Origin: Planctomycetota bacterium | GTDB lineage: Bacteria > Planctomycetota > Planctomycetia > Pirellulales > Pirellulaceae | Reading direction: 5' to 3' | Length of the DNA: 15,158 bases | Assembly: GCA_026692885.1 (NCBI GenBank) | Contig: JAPLNJ010001036.1 | Location: forward strand, 1 to 15,158 | Shown: positions 6,798-14,844 of the stretch, in pieces | Layout of the letters: the number at the start of each line of letters is the position of its first letter | Numbering within the stretch: the first letter of the stretch is position 1 | Notes under the pieces: model-generated | Database searches by the model: none | What the model was told of the DNA's origin: nothing | What the model saw: only the letters and a program-made list of their open reading frames with translations | Position numbers and translations under genes: made by a program

Positions 6798-8330
6798 TTA
6801 ACCGCAGGTCAGGCAGCTAGTCTTCCGAGTCGGGCACGGCGGGGGGCAGCAGACGGTCACTGGGACCTGTTCGCAAACCACCTTGGGCACGCACCGGGTG
6901 ACGCAGTAAGGCACCTGCTTGGTCACGCACTTGGGCACTTTGACACACTTCGTGTAGTGCACCGGCTTGCAGACCGTATAGGGCACCTGCTTCACACAGG
7001 TCTGGCGCTCCATGCGGCAGACGGTGTACGGGACCTGCTTGGTCCGGCATTCTTTCTCGATACGGCAGACCTGGTAGGTGCAGGTCTTCACGCACTGCTC
7101 AGGAACCATGCGGCAGACGGTGTAATTGCAGGTGCGCGTTTCAGGTACCATTTTGCACACGGTGTAGTTGACGTTCTTCACGCAGTTCTCTTTCACCATG
7201 CGGCAGACGTTGTAGGTCACGTTCTTCACGCAGTTCTCTTTCACCATACGGCAGACCTTGTAGGTCACATCCTTCACACACTGCTCCGAAACCATGCGGC
7301 AGACAGTGTACGTGCAGGTCTTGGTGCGCGGCTCGGTGACGTAACGGCAGACCGTGTAAGGCACCTGCTTCTTGATGACCTCGCGTTCGTAACGCACGCA
7401 GTCAATGACTTTTTCCTGAACGCACGGCACCCAGACCTTCTTGCAGATCTGACGCGGCGGGCACTGGACTTCGCACACCTTGACGCAGCCCGGCACATAC
7501 ACGCACCGGCACGCACAGGGATCCCAGGTCCAGCAGCCAGGCTCACGCACGCACTTCTTGATCACTCGGCCGGGAATCTCGCAAGTTTGGGTTTCCCAGC
7601 TTCCCGAGCAAACCTGCACCGTTTTCTGGTAGCACACCGGCTTGCAGACCGTCTCGCAGACTTCTCGTGTGCAGGTCTCGTAGACCGGCTTGCACACGTT
7701 GTAGCAGATCGTCTTGGTCTTGGTCTCGTAGACCGGCTTGCAGACGGTGTAGCAGACTTGCTTGGTGCAGGTTTCCCAGACCGGCTTGCAGACGGTATAG
7801 CAGACCTGCTTGGTGCAGGTTTCCCAGACCGGCTTGCAGACGGTGTAGCAGACCTGCTTGGTGCAGGTTTCATACACTGGCTTCATCACCGTGTAGCATT
7901 TCGTCTTGGTCTCGTAGACGGGCTTCATGACCGTGTAGCAAATCTCTTTCGTCTTGGTTTCCCAGACCGGCTTGCACACCGTGTAGTTCACGGTTTTGTA
8001 GCAGGTCTCGTACACCGGTTTGCAGACCGTGTACGTGCAGTCGCGATAGCACGTCTCCCGCACATACTTCACGCAGTCGATGGTCTGATCTTCGTAGACC
8101 GTCTCGACGCAGTTCTTGAAGCAGGTATATGTCTGCTTTTCCCAGACCACCTTGCGGCAGGTCTTCATGACGGTGTGGCACTGTTGTTTGACCTCGCAAA
8201 AGTCGGCGGGGTCCGCGCCACAACTAGCGTTCCGGTAGCTGGCGGCGCCACAGCACGACGCCGAAGCCGTGTTTGCTGACAAGGCGACCAATATCGACGC
8301 CACTGCCAGCAGGCCAATCCTCGTGTTCAT
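6798..8330 (-). CDS. YTV-repeat, cysteine-rich planctomycete cell-wall-type protein
   Basis: 510 residues. The ATG at 8330 is chosen because AAGGAG (8339-8344) lies 8 bases upstream and the protein then begins with a clear signal peptide, MNTRIGLLAVASILVALSAN followed by TASAS. The mature protein is made of short units of the form Y-T-V-C-K/R-x-V-x-E-T-C. A first array of YTVCKPVYET/YTVCKPVWET units fills the N-terminal half. A non-repetitive cysteine-rich linker with WTWDPCACRC and VPGC follows. A second array of YTVCRMV-x-E-x-CVK units fills the C-terminal half, ending in a Cys/Pro-rich tail (CCPPPCPTRKTSCLTCG). Such YTV proteins were reported as cell-wall components of Rhodopirellula baltica; disulfide cross-linking is the likely structural role. 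The gene stands alone with its own terminator downstream and a long leader region upstream. Confidence 0.92.
   Translation of the reverse strand: MNTRIGLLAVASILVALSANTASASCCGAASYRNASCGADPADFCEVKQQCHTVMKTCRKVVWEKQTYTCFKNCVETVYEDQTIDCVKYVRETCYRDCTYTVCKPVYETCYKTVNYTVCKPVWETKTKEICYTVMKPVYETKTKCYTVMKPVYETCTKQVCYTVCKPVWETCTKQVCYTVCKPVWETCTKQVCYTVCKPVYETKTKTICYNVCKPVYETCTREVCETVCKPVCYQKTVQVCSGSWETQTCEIPGRVIKKCVREPGCWTWDPCACRCVYVPGCVKVCEVQCPPRQICKKVWVPCVQEKVIDCVRYEREVIKKQVPYTVCRYVTEPRTKTCTYTVCRMVSEQCVKDVTYKVCRMVKENCVKNVTYNVCRMVKENCVKNVNYTVCKMVPETRTCNYTVCRMVPEQCVKTCTYQVCRIEKECRTKQVPYTVCRMERQTCVKQVPYTVCKPVHYTKCVKVPKCVTKQVPYCVTRCVPKVVCEQVPVTVCCPPPCPTRKTSCLTCG
7731..7874 (-). repeat. Three tandem 48-bp coding repeats in the YTV gene
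   Basis: Units at 7731-7778, 7779-7826 and 7827-7874 differ at only a few positions, for example GGTGTAG versus GGTATAG and GACTTG versus GACCTG. Each encodes one 16-residue copy of the CYTVCKPVWETCTKQV-type unit. Neighbouring units on both sides are more diverged at the DNA level, so these three look like recent duplications that could vary in number. Confidence 0.85.
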
Positions 8331-8977
8331 TGTGCGATCTCCTTGGTTGACAAAGCGTGAACGCATCGGTCAGGTCTGGTTTGGTGGGTTACAAGCTTTC
8401 CGCGTTGGCGGCTTCGTCCTATCCGTCATTCCTTCGGTTTCCGCCCGTTTTGACCTTGATTCAGATGGCGGGCAGAAGCAGAAATTGCGTCCCGCAACGC
8501 CGAATTCTGCTTCAGAATCATCTGGCTCGGCTGGGCAAGTAACACCGGAACGTCCGGGTAGGGAAGATGCGTCCTCTGCGTTATATACATCGTCATTAGC
8601 GACTTGTGGTCATCATGGATTCGAACTTCACCTGCTAGCTACGAAAAACGTTCCGCTCGTCACGTACGAATCGCTTTCGCCGGTAGCAACGACTTCGACG
8701 GGCCAACGATTTGCCGACGATCGCTTTGTCAACCGCAAGAAATACCATCCAATTCCCACTGGGGACGATCTTTCGAGAAGCTGTTGACCCCAAGGGTGAG
8801 AATGCGGAGAGATCGACCCGTACGTTTTATATCGGCTAGGACGGCCCGATTCCTTGGGTTTTCCGTGGCTGCCGGGCGTAGGTGGGCGAGAATCGCGGTT
8901 GACGCTGCCAGCAGGTTTCCACTACTCTCCCCACCCGTTTGTTTCTCATTTGCAGCGATCCGACAATTTGGGCAGCG
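8331..8977. other. Long intergenic region, no convincing gene
   Basis: This stretch separates the divergent YTV-repeat and lipase-like genes. Open frames in it (for example 8604-8981 plus) lack good ribosome sites and any recognisable motif. It must hold the promoters of both genes. A weak sigma-70-like match for the plus-strand gene is TTGACG (8899-8904), 18 bases, TACTCT (8923-8928). No strong promoter for the YTV gene and no terminator hairpin stood out. Confidence 0.5.
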
Positions 8978-11233
8978 ATGAGCAGGACAAGCAGACCGAT
9001 GTCGCCCGCCCGCCGTCCCTGTTTGAGGGCGAGAGGGGCCGGCGTTGCCGCACTGGTCATGCTGGCTGTTTTGAATGGCGGTTGCGTGTCGACCGGCTAT
9101 CTATCGGTACGCCGCGTGCCACGTAACGTCTTAGCGGATCCGCTTGGCCTGACATCCTTCAGCGGCCCGAAGCCGACCGCACGCACGCAACAGGTCCTTC
9201 GCCGATACGACCTGGAGCGGACGCAGAAACACGATCCAGAGGCAGTGCTAGCGAGGCTTCAGGAAAAGCTGCTGCTGCCAGATCCCACGGCCAAGAAGCA
9301 GCAGGAGCAGTTGCAAGAGCCCACGGCGGAAAACATGTATGCCTTCGCCGAACTGGCCTACGTCCAGGGAAAGAAGTCAGAAGCGAAGGGCAACCAATCG
9401 CACGCCTTCGAACTGTACAGCACCTCTGTCGCCCACGCCTATTTGTACCTGTTTGCCCCCTATCTGACGGAACGCAACTTCTACGACCCTCAGTTTCGTC
9501 AAGCGTGCGACCTGTACAACAGTGGCCTGGAGGACCTGCTGAGGATTGTCAACAAGCGGGGCCGATTGCGTCCTGGCGAGACGTTCACGATCGATATTAA
9601 CGGGCGACGTCTGGACGTGGCCATCGTGTTGAAAGGTTTGTGGCAGGCCAGCGACTTCGAACGGTTCGAATTCGTCTCCAAATACGAAGTCCGGGGCCTC
9701 GTCAATCGACATGTGACTTACGGTCTGGGCGTGCCGTTGATTGCGGTGCGTGACAAACAGGCCGGTCAGGACCCGGCCTCGCAGTACTATCCCCAACGGC
9801 TGAGTTTCCCGGTGACCGCCATTCTGCGCGCCGAATGCTCCAGCGGCCAACCCGGTGACAGAGGCGTGGTCTCCTGCGGTCTCGAACTGCACGACCCGTT
9901 GCTCAGCGACCAGGTCCAAGTCGCCAAACACGTGGTGCCGCTGGAAACGGACCTGACAACGCCCCTGGGCTTTTTTCTGGACAATCGGGAGTTCAAGGGG
10001 ACGAAGATCGCCACCTGGGGGTTGTTCGATCCCAACTCGGCCAGTCGCTTCACTGGACTGTACATGCTGGAAGCCTTCGATCCGCAGAAGATCCCCGTAT
10101 TGATGATCCACGGGTTGTGGTCGAGTCCTGACACCTGGACCGAGATGCTGAATGAACTGCGGGCCCTGCCCGAAGTGCGGAACCGTTATCAGTTCTGGAC
10201 GTACCTCTATCCGACGGGCCAGCCGTTTTGGATCAGTGCCACCCAGTTGCGTGAGGATCTCGAATGCGTGCGGAATGCCGTGGATCCGCAGCGTCGTGCT
10301 CCTGCCTTGGACCAAATGGTGCTGATCGGCCACAGCATGGGCGGTCTTGTGGCGCGGTTGCAGACGCTGGATAGCGGCGACGACTTCTGGCACATCCTCA
10401 GCGACCGGCCGTTCGAGGAGCTAAAGACGGATCCGGAAACGCGTCAGAAGCTGCAAGAGATGATGTTCTTTGGTCCCAATCCTGCCATCCGGCGTGTGGT
10501 CACCATCGGGACGCCTCACCGCGGCAGCACCTACTCCAACGAATCCACCCGCTGGCTCGGCCGCAAGTTGATTCGGTCTACCGTTTTCGCGCAGTTACGA
10601 GCGCGTCTGGTTCGCGAGAATCCTGGTTTCTTTCATGACACAGAGGTCCTGACGGTCCACACCAGCATCGATTCCCTGTCGCCGGACTCGCGGATGCTAC
10701 CGGTGATGCTCCGTGCTGAGCGGGCGTCTTGGGTCCGGTACAACAACATCGCGGGCTTGATCGACGAGGGGTTCTGGCTGCGCAAAATCTCCAAGCCAGG
10801 AGATGGCGTGGTGCCGTTCGAGAGTGCACATCTGGATGAGGCGGACGCGGAATCAGAAATCGTGGTGGAGGCGGATCACATGAACATCCACCAGCATCCG
10901 CTCACGATCCTGGAAGTCCGGCGAATCCTGTTGACGCACTCCGCCCAGATGTATGCCGAGACGACGAGGCCGCCGACGGTCATTCCTGCCGGTTACAGTA
11001 TCGACCCGCAATTGCCGACGTGCCAAGTCGCGCCAGCGTTCGTACCGCTCGACCCGCTCCTGCGGCGGCTGCCACCGCTGCAGGAAGAACCGACGCCGGG
11101 TGGGCCGCAGAGGTCGGATGATTCCGTTGGAGACCCGTCTTTAGGCTGCCAGGGCGGGCGAAGCCAGCCACCGATACACGCTAAGGCGTGGACTCCAACT
11201 TATTTGGCACCTTTATCAGGGCCGGGTACATGA
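8978..11233 (+). CDS. Lipase-like alpha/beta hydrolase, probable lipoprotein
   Basis: 751 residues from the ATG at 8978; other in-frame starts at 8939 and 8999 are possible and none has a strong ribosome site. An Arg-rich N-terminus leads into hydrophobic VAALVMLAVLNGGC, a lipoprotein-like signal with Cys36. Residues about 40-360 form a family-unknown N-terminal region, partly helical. The alpha/beta hydrolase domain follows: VLMIHGLW (oxyanion-hole HG, His378), VLIGHSMGGL with nucleophile Ser453, IGTPHRGS at about 512, PGDGVVPFES with likely catalytic Asp609, and EADHMNIHQHP with likely catalytic His634. The spacing resembles PGAP1-like and triacylglycerol-lipase-like esterases. It probably hydrolyses a lipid or ester at the membrane; the substrate is unknown. 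The last about 30 residues, from SLGCQGG, look like read-through into a dispersed repeat. It stands alone and is convergent with csrA. Confidence 0.85.
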   Translation: MSRTSRPMSPARRPCLRARGAGVAALVMLAVLNGGCVSTGYLSVRRVPRNVLADPLGLTSFSGPKPTARTQQVLRRYDLERTQKHDPEAVLARLQEKLLLPDPTAKKQQEQLQEPTAENMYAFAELAYVQGKKSEAKGNQSHAFELYSTSVAHAYLYLFAPYLTERNFYDPQFRQACDLYNSGLEDLLRIVNKRGRLRPGETFTIDINGRRLDVAIVLKGLWQASDFERFEFVSKYEVRGLVNRHVTYGLGVPLIAVRDKQAGQDPASQYYPQRLSFPVTAILRAECSSGQPGDRGVVSCGLELHDPLLSDQVQVAKHVVPLETDLTTPLGFFLDNREFKGTKIATWGLFDPNSASRFTGLYMLEAFDPQKIPVLMIHGLWSSPDTWTEMLNELRALPEVRNRYQFWTYLYPTGQPFWISATQLREDLECVRNAVDPQRRAPALDQMVLIGHSMGGLVARLQTLDSGDDFWHILSDRPFEELKTDPETRQKLQEMMFFGPNPAIRRVVTIGTPHRGSTYSNESTRWLGRKLIRSTVFAQLRARLVRENPGFFHDTEVLTVHTSIDSLSPDSRMLPVMLRAERASWVRYNNIAGLIDEGFWLRKISKPGDGVVPFESAHLDEADAESEIVVEADHMNIHQHPLTILEVRRILLTHSAQMYAETTRPPTVIPAGYSIDPQLPTCQVAPAFVPLDPLLRRLPPLQEEPTPGGPQRSDDSVGDPSLGCQGGRSQPPIHAKAWTPTYLAPLSGPGT
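11177..11190. repeat. Small hairpin in a repeat-like segment at the end of the lipase gene
   Basis: CACGC-TAAG-GCGTG forms a 5-bp stem within a segment (about 11140-11207) that I recall from other planctomycete genomes as dispersed repeat text (CGATACACGCTAAGGCGTGG). It overlaps the final codons of the lipase-like gene. There is no T-run, so it does not look like an intrinsic terminator. Confidence 0.35.
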
Positions 11234-11283
11234 CGCCTAAAGCCAGCGGACGGGCCGCCGACCACTCTACTCAAGACGTCGGG

Positions 11284-11619
11284 TTACACCGCGTGAGCCG
11301 GCACGACAGGCACGGGCGCTGCCAGAAGCGGTCGCCGCCGTGACGCGGCGGGTCCGTCCACGTGTCCCCCTCGAAGCGTGCCCGTCGGCACGTCCCCTTC
11401 GGCAGTGCTGGCACCGCTCATTCCGGCCTCCGCAGAGACCACCGCGAATGCACGTTCGGCCTGGGCGTCCTTGACCGCGACTTCACCGCGGACGACTCGC
11501 ACGGCCTTGGGAGCCTCGATACCGATGCGGACCCCATTGCCCTGGATTCGGACCACGGTGATCGTGATGTTATCTCCGATGTGAATTCGTTCCTGCTGCT
11601 TGCGTGTGAGGACGAGCAT
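11284..11619 (-). CDS. csrA: CsrA carbon storage regulator with long C-terminal tail
   Basis: 111 residues. The ATG at 11619 has AAGGAG (11626-11631) six bases upstream, and MLVLTRKQQERIHIGDNITI is the typical CsrA beginning. The core continues through VVRIQGNGVRIGIEAP and VRVVRGEVAV, covering the beta-strands and the conserved VRG-E RNA-binding segment. CsrA dimers bind GGA motifs in mRNA leaders and block or alter translation. Usual CsrA proteins are about 60-75 residues; here about 50 extra residues follow, rich in Ala, Pro, Gly and Arg, with no recognisable domain. An upstream in-frame extension to 11766 is rejected in favour of this start. The GGA in its own ribosome site could allow autoregulation, as known for some csrA genes. 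The gene is divergent from the AddB-like nuclease gene. Confidence 0.92.
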   Translation of the reverse strand: MLVLTRKQQERIHIGDNITITVVRIQGNGVRIGIEAPKAVRVVRGEVAVKDAQAERAFAVVSAEAGMSGASTAEGDVPTGTLRGGHVDGPAASRRRPLLAAPVPVVPAHAV

Positions 11620-11653
11620 GACACACTCCTTCGCGTTGTGCAGAGTTGAGAAG

Positions 11654-11682
11654 AAAATCTTTAGTAGCGACGTGCGTGTCAA
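11654..11682 (-). promoter_or_regulatory. Candidate csrA promoter
   Basis: On the minus strand a perfect -35 box TTGACA (11682-11677) is followed after 17 bases by GATTTT (11659-11654), a weak -10. Transcription would start near 11647, giving a leader of about 27 bases that includes the AAGGAG site. The weak -10 keeps confidence low. Confidence 0.3.
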
Positions 11683-11793
11683 GACCAATGCAGCCGCCAT
11701 GCCAAAGGCCGGATGCCGCAGGTGAATGGTTTGGAAGTTCCTAACGACTAAGGCTTTAGCTGCCAAATTCGAGGGAATTCGCGTCCGGCCGGG

Positions 11794-11822
11794 TTGGGCG
11801 ATGCTCTCGACAGAATTACAAT
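11794..11822 (+). promoter_or_regulatory. Candidate promoter of the AddB-like gene
   Basis: TTGGGC (11794-11799), a 17-base spacer and TACAAT (11817-11822) form a sigma-70-like promoter with a strong -10. It lies about 50 bases before the ATG at 11873 and faces it. Confidence 0.4.
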
Positions 11823-11872
11823 TCGTCTGAAATCATTTCCATCGTTTTCTCTCTGGGACACCTACACCAGCC

Positions 11873-14719
11873 ATGACCATTCGTTGCGAGTTTCTCGGAT
11901 TGGCGAGACCGCCCCTGCAATTGGCGGCGGATTTTCTACTGGAACGTTACACCCGGGGCCGGGCAGCCGACTTGTCCCGGGCCACCGTGGTCTTGCCCGG
12001 TAGCCGCGCTGCGAGACGCCTGTTGGAGATCCTGGTCGAACGGGCGGAACAACAGTCCTTGAACCTCACGCCGCCCCAGATCGAAACGGTGGGGCATTTG
12101 CCGGAGCAACTTTATTCCCCTAAGAAACCGTTTGCGACCGACTTGGTGCAGCAGTTGGCCTGGGCCGAAGTCCTGCGAGGTGCCACGCCGGAACAACTCG
12201 CTCCGATTCTGGCGTCGCCACCTGCCGCTGATGACCGTGGGTCCTGGCGGGAGCTGGGCCAACTGCTGGCTCGGCAACATACCGAATTAGCCGCGGACGG
12301 TTTGAACTTCGGGGATGTCGCCGAGCGGGGCAGCGAGGTTGAAGGCTTTGGCGAAGGCGCACGCTGGAAAGCCCTGCGTCAGATCCAGGATGCCTACCTG
12401 CGGCTGCTGGACGAGTTGGGCCTATGGGATAAACAAACCGCACGTCTGGTGGCCGTTCAACAGCGTGAATGTGCGACCGATCGGGAGACTTTCTTGGTTG
12501 GTGCCGTGGACATCAACGTCACCCTGCGGCAGATGCTGGAACAAGTGGCGGACCGAGTCACCACCTTGGTTTTTGCTCCGGAAGAGTGGATGGAGCGATT
12601 CGATCACTACGGATGTCTGGTCCCGGAGGTCTGGGAAACCGCCTTCATCGCCATCGCAACCGACCAGGTCCACGTGGTCGAAGGCCCTGCCGAACAAGCC
12701 GACATGGCCGCGAGGTGCCTGGCCGCCTATCATGGCCGGTACCGGCCGGACGAGATCACCATCGGCCTGGCCGACGAGCAGATCACGCCACACTTGCAGC
12801 AGCAATTGCAGCAATGCCGGCTGGCCTCGCGTTCCGCCACTGGCATCGCGATGGCTCAGACAGCACCCTATCGAATTCTCTCCGCGATGGTCGAGTATCT
12901 CCAGCGCGAACGGCCTGCAGAATTTGCGGCGCTGGTGCGTCACCCCGACGTGTACGACTGGATTGAACGGCAAGGCGTCGGTCAGGGGTGGCTCGAACAA
13001 TGGGACACGTACTTCGCGGAACACCTGCAGCCAACGCTAGGCGAACAATGGCTGGGCGAGGGCAGCCGGTATCGCCTCTGCGGCGAGGCGCATCGCTTGG
13101 TGCTGAAATTGGTCCAGCCGCTGCGTGATACAGCAAAGCCGTTGGGCGACTGGAGCCAACTGATTCGCGAGTTGCTCCTGGCGGTCTACGCCGACCGCGT
13201 GTGGAACCGCGACGATCCGCGTGACCGTTTGCAGTTGAAGACCTTCGAGGCGATCAACGAAATCTTGGACGGGCACAGCGCGGATAAGATCCCGCAACGG
13301 CTGATGCCGGACGTGACCGCCGCGGAGGCCCTACGACTGACACTGCAGCAGTTGCAGACCGATAAGATCCCCGCGCCGGTTGATTTGGAAGCCATCGAAT
13401 TGCTGGGCTGGCTGGAATTGCCGTGGGACGATGCGCCAGCTCTCGTGGTGACCACCTTCAACGAAGGCCACGTGCCATCCGCAATCAATTCGGATGTCTT
13501 TCTGCCGAACGCCCTGCGCAGCCACCTCGGTCTGCAGGACAATTCGCGGCGTTATGCCCGTGATGCGTATGCCTTGAGTTTGTTGCTGGCCACGCGGGCA
13601 CGCGTCGATCTGATCGTTGCCCGCCGCAATCGCGATGGCGACCCGCTCGACCCCAGCCGACTGCTGTTCGCCGCTGACGCCGAAGCAATCGCCCAACGGG
13701 TCCTGGCGTTTTTTCAGCCACCGCAGTCAAAGCACGAACTGCCGCTTCTCAGGGGGCGACTCAGCGCCGGTCGGGAGCAACCGGCGTTGCTTGTGCCGCG
13801 GCCGACTCCGCTTGTTGAACCGATCACGGAACTGCGGGTGACGGCTTTCCGCGACTATCTGGCGTGTCCCTATCGTTTCTATCTGCGACACATCCTGCAC
13901 CTGCAGACCGTCGGCGAGGTATCCGAGGAACTGGACGGGGCGGCCTTTGGCAGTCTGCTGCATGAGATCTTGAAAGAGTTCGGGGAAAGCCCCTGCCGCG
14001 ACTCGACCAATTCGGAAGCAATTCGCACGTCCTTAGACGCGTTCCTGAACCGGCTCGTGACCGAGCAGTTTGGAAGCCGGCCCTTGTCGTCCGTGGGTGT
14101 GCAAGTCGAGCAACTTCGCGCGCGTCTCTCGGCCTTTGCCGACAAACAAGCCGAGTGGGCTTCCAAGGGCTGGCTGATCGAACACACGGAAGTGCCGAGT
14201 TCCGTTCGGCACACCACTCGGAACGAGGCCAACACGCCGGATCGTTCCGCGGCGGCGTTTCCTGTCCAAGCGTCGCTGCTAGTCGATGACCGGCCGTTTT
14301 ATCTCCGCGGTCGTATCGACCGGATTGACGTGAATCGCGACACGGGCGAACGCTTTATCTTCGACTACAAGTCGTCCGACTCGGCCAAGAGTCCCAAGCA
14401 GGTCCACCAGCGGAGCAACGCGTGGGTCGACTTGCAGTTGCCGCTGTACCGGCACTTGGCTACGGCCATCGGTATCACAGGACCCGTCAAGCTCGGCTAT
14501 GTGCTGTTGCCTAAGGATACGACCAAAGTCCAGTTCTGCGATGCGGAATGGGCCCCTGACGACTTAGCCGCAGCCGATGCTGTGGCCCGCGACGTGGTTC
14601 GCAACCTGCGCGCCGAAAAGTTCTGGCCGCCCGTCCAGCCTCCGCCCGACTTCTGCGAAGATTTCGCAGCAATCTGCCAGGACAGCGTCTTTGAAAAGGA
14701 TTCTTGCGTTGTCGTTTAA
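11873..14719 (+). CDS. AddB/RexB-like PD-(D/E)XK nuclease
   Basis: 948 residues. The ATG at 11873 has only a weak ribosome site. The N-terminal half resembles an inactivated UvrD-type helicase: VLPGSRAARRL sits where motif I would be, without a GKT/S Walker A. VVTTFNEGHVPSA (about 526-537), followed by FLPNALRSHLGL and RRYARDAYAL, matches the region conserved in AddB proteins. The C-terminal nuclease domain has FGSLLHEIL (His697), GRIDRID (Asp816), FDYKSS (Asp831, Lys833) and DLQLPLYR (Gln855, Tyr859), the expected PD-(D/E)XK set. AddAB complexes process double-strand breaks for recombination. AddB usually carries a CX2CX5C cluster site near its C-terminus; here Cys665, Cys928, Cys935 and Cys945 are present but spaced differently, so a 4Fe-4S cluster is uncertain. 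No AddA helicase gene follows in this window, although these genes are often adjacent. Confidence 0.85.
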   Translation: MTIRCEFLGLARPPLQLAADFLLERYTRGRAADLSRATVVLPGSRAARRLLEILVERAEQQSLNLTPPQIETVGHLPEQLYSPKKPFATDLVQQLAWAEVLRGATPEQLAPILASPPAADDRGSWRELGQLLARQHTELAADGLNFGDVAERGSEVEGFGEGARWKALRQIQDAYLRLLDELGLWDKQTARLVAVQQRECATDRETFLVGAVDINVTLRQMLEQVADRVTTLVFAPEEWMERFDHYGCLVPEVWETAFIAIATDQVHVVEGPAEQADMAARCLAAYHGRYRPDEITIGLADEQITPHLQQQLQQCRLASRSATGIAMAQTAPYRILSAMVEYLQRERPAEFAALVRHPDVYDWIERQGVGQGWLEQWDTYFAEHLQPTLGEQWLGEGSRYRLCGEAHRLVLKLVQPLRDTAKPLGDWSQLIRELLLAVYADRVWNRDDPRDRLQLKTFEAINEILDGHSADKIPQRLMPDVTAAEALRLTLQQLQTDKIPAPVDLEAIELLGWLELPWDDAPALVVTTFNEGHVPSAINSDVFLPNALRSHLGLQDNSRRYARDAYALSLLLATRARVDLIVARRNRDGDPLDPSRLLFAADAEAIAQRVLAFFQPPQSKHELPLLRGRLSAGREQPALLVPRPTPLVEPITELRVTAFRDYLACPYRFYLRHILHLQTVGEVSEELDGAAFGSLLHEILKEFGESPCRDSTNSEAIRTSLDAFLNRLVTEQFGSRPLSSVGVQVEQLRARLSAFADKQAEWASKGWLIEHTEVPSSVRHTTRNEANTPDRSAAAFPVQASLLVDDRPFYLRGRIDRIDVNRDTGERFIFDYKSSDSAKSPKQVHQRSNAWVDLQLPLYRHLATAIGITGPVKLGYVLLPKDTTKVQFCDAEWAPDDLAAADAVARDVVRNLRAEKFWPPVQPPPDFCEDFAAICQDSVFEKDSCVVV

Positions 14720-14844
14720 CCGCCCCGACCAGTACGAACTGCTTCTATCGCTGGCCAAGCACAAGTTTCAATCCTATGTTGGATGAGGAACATTCGCCGT
14801 ACTGTTCACGTTTCCATCCTGTACCCTTGGGCAACATTACGATC

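Noticed and set aside
7630..8040. Regularly spaced DNA repeats that could suggest a CRISPR array
   Set aside because: The repeats are contiguous, without unique spacers, and encode in-frame protein units of the YTV protein.
6396..8279. Plus-strand open frame of 627 residues rich in His, Ala, Leu and Asp
   Set aside because: It is the antisense of the YTV-repeat gene; its repetitiveness mirrors the coding repeats on the minus strand, and it has no ribosome site or family resemblance.
8269..8981. Plus-strand open frames at 8269-8787 and 8604-8981
   Set aside because: No ribosome site, no motif, and they overlap the start regions of the flanking genes.
9377..10393. Minus-strand open frame of 338 residues
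   Set aside because: Antisense shadow of the lipase-like gene, which has clear catalytic motifs on the plus strand.
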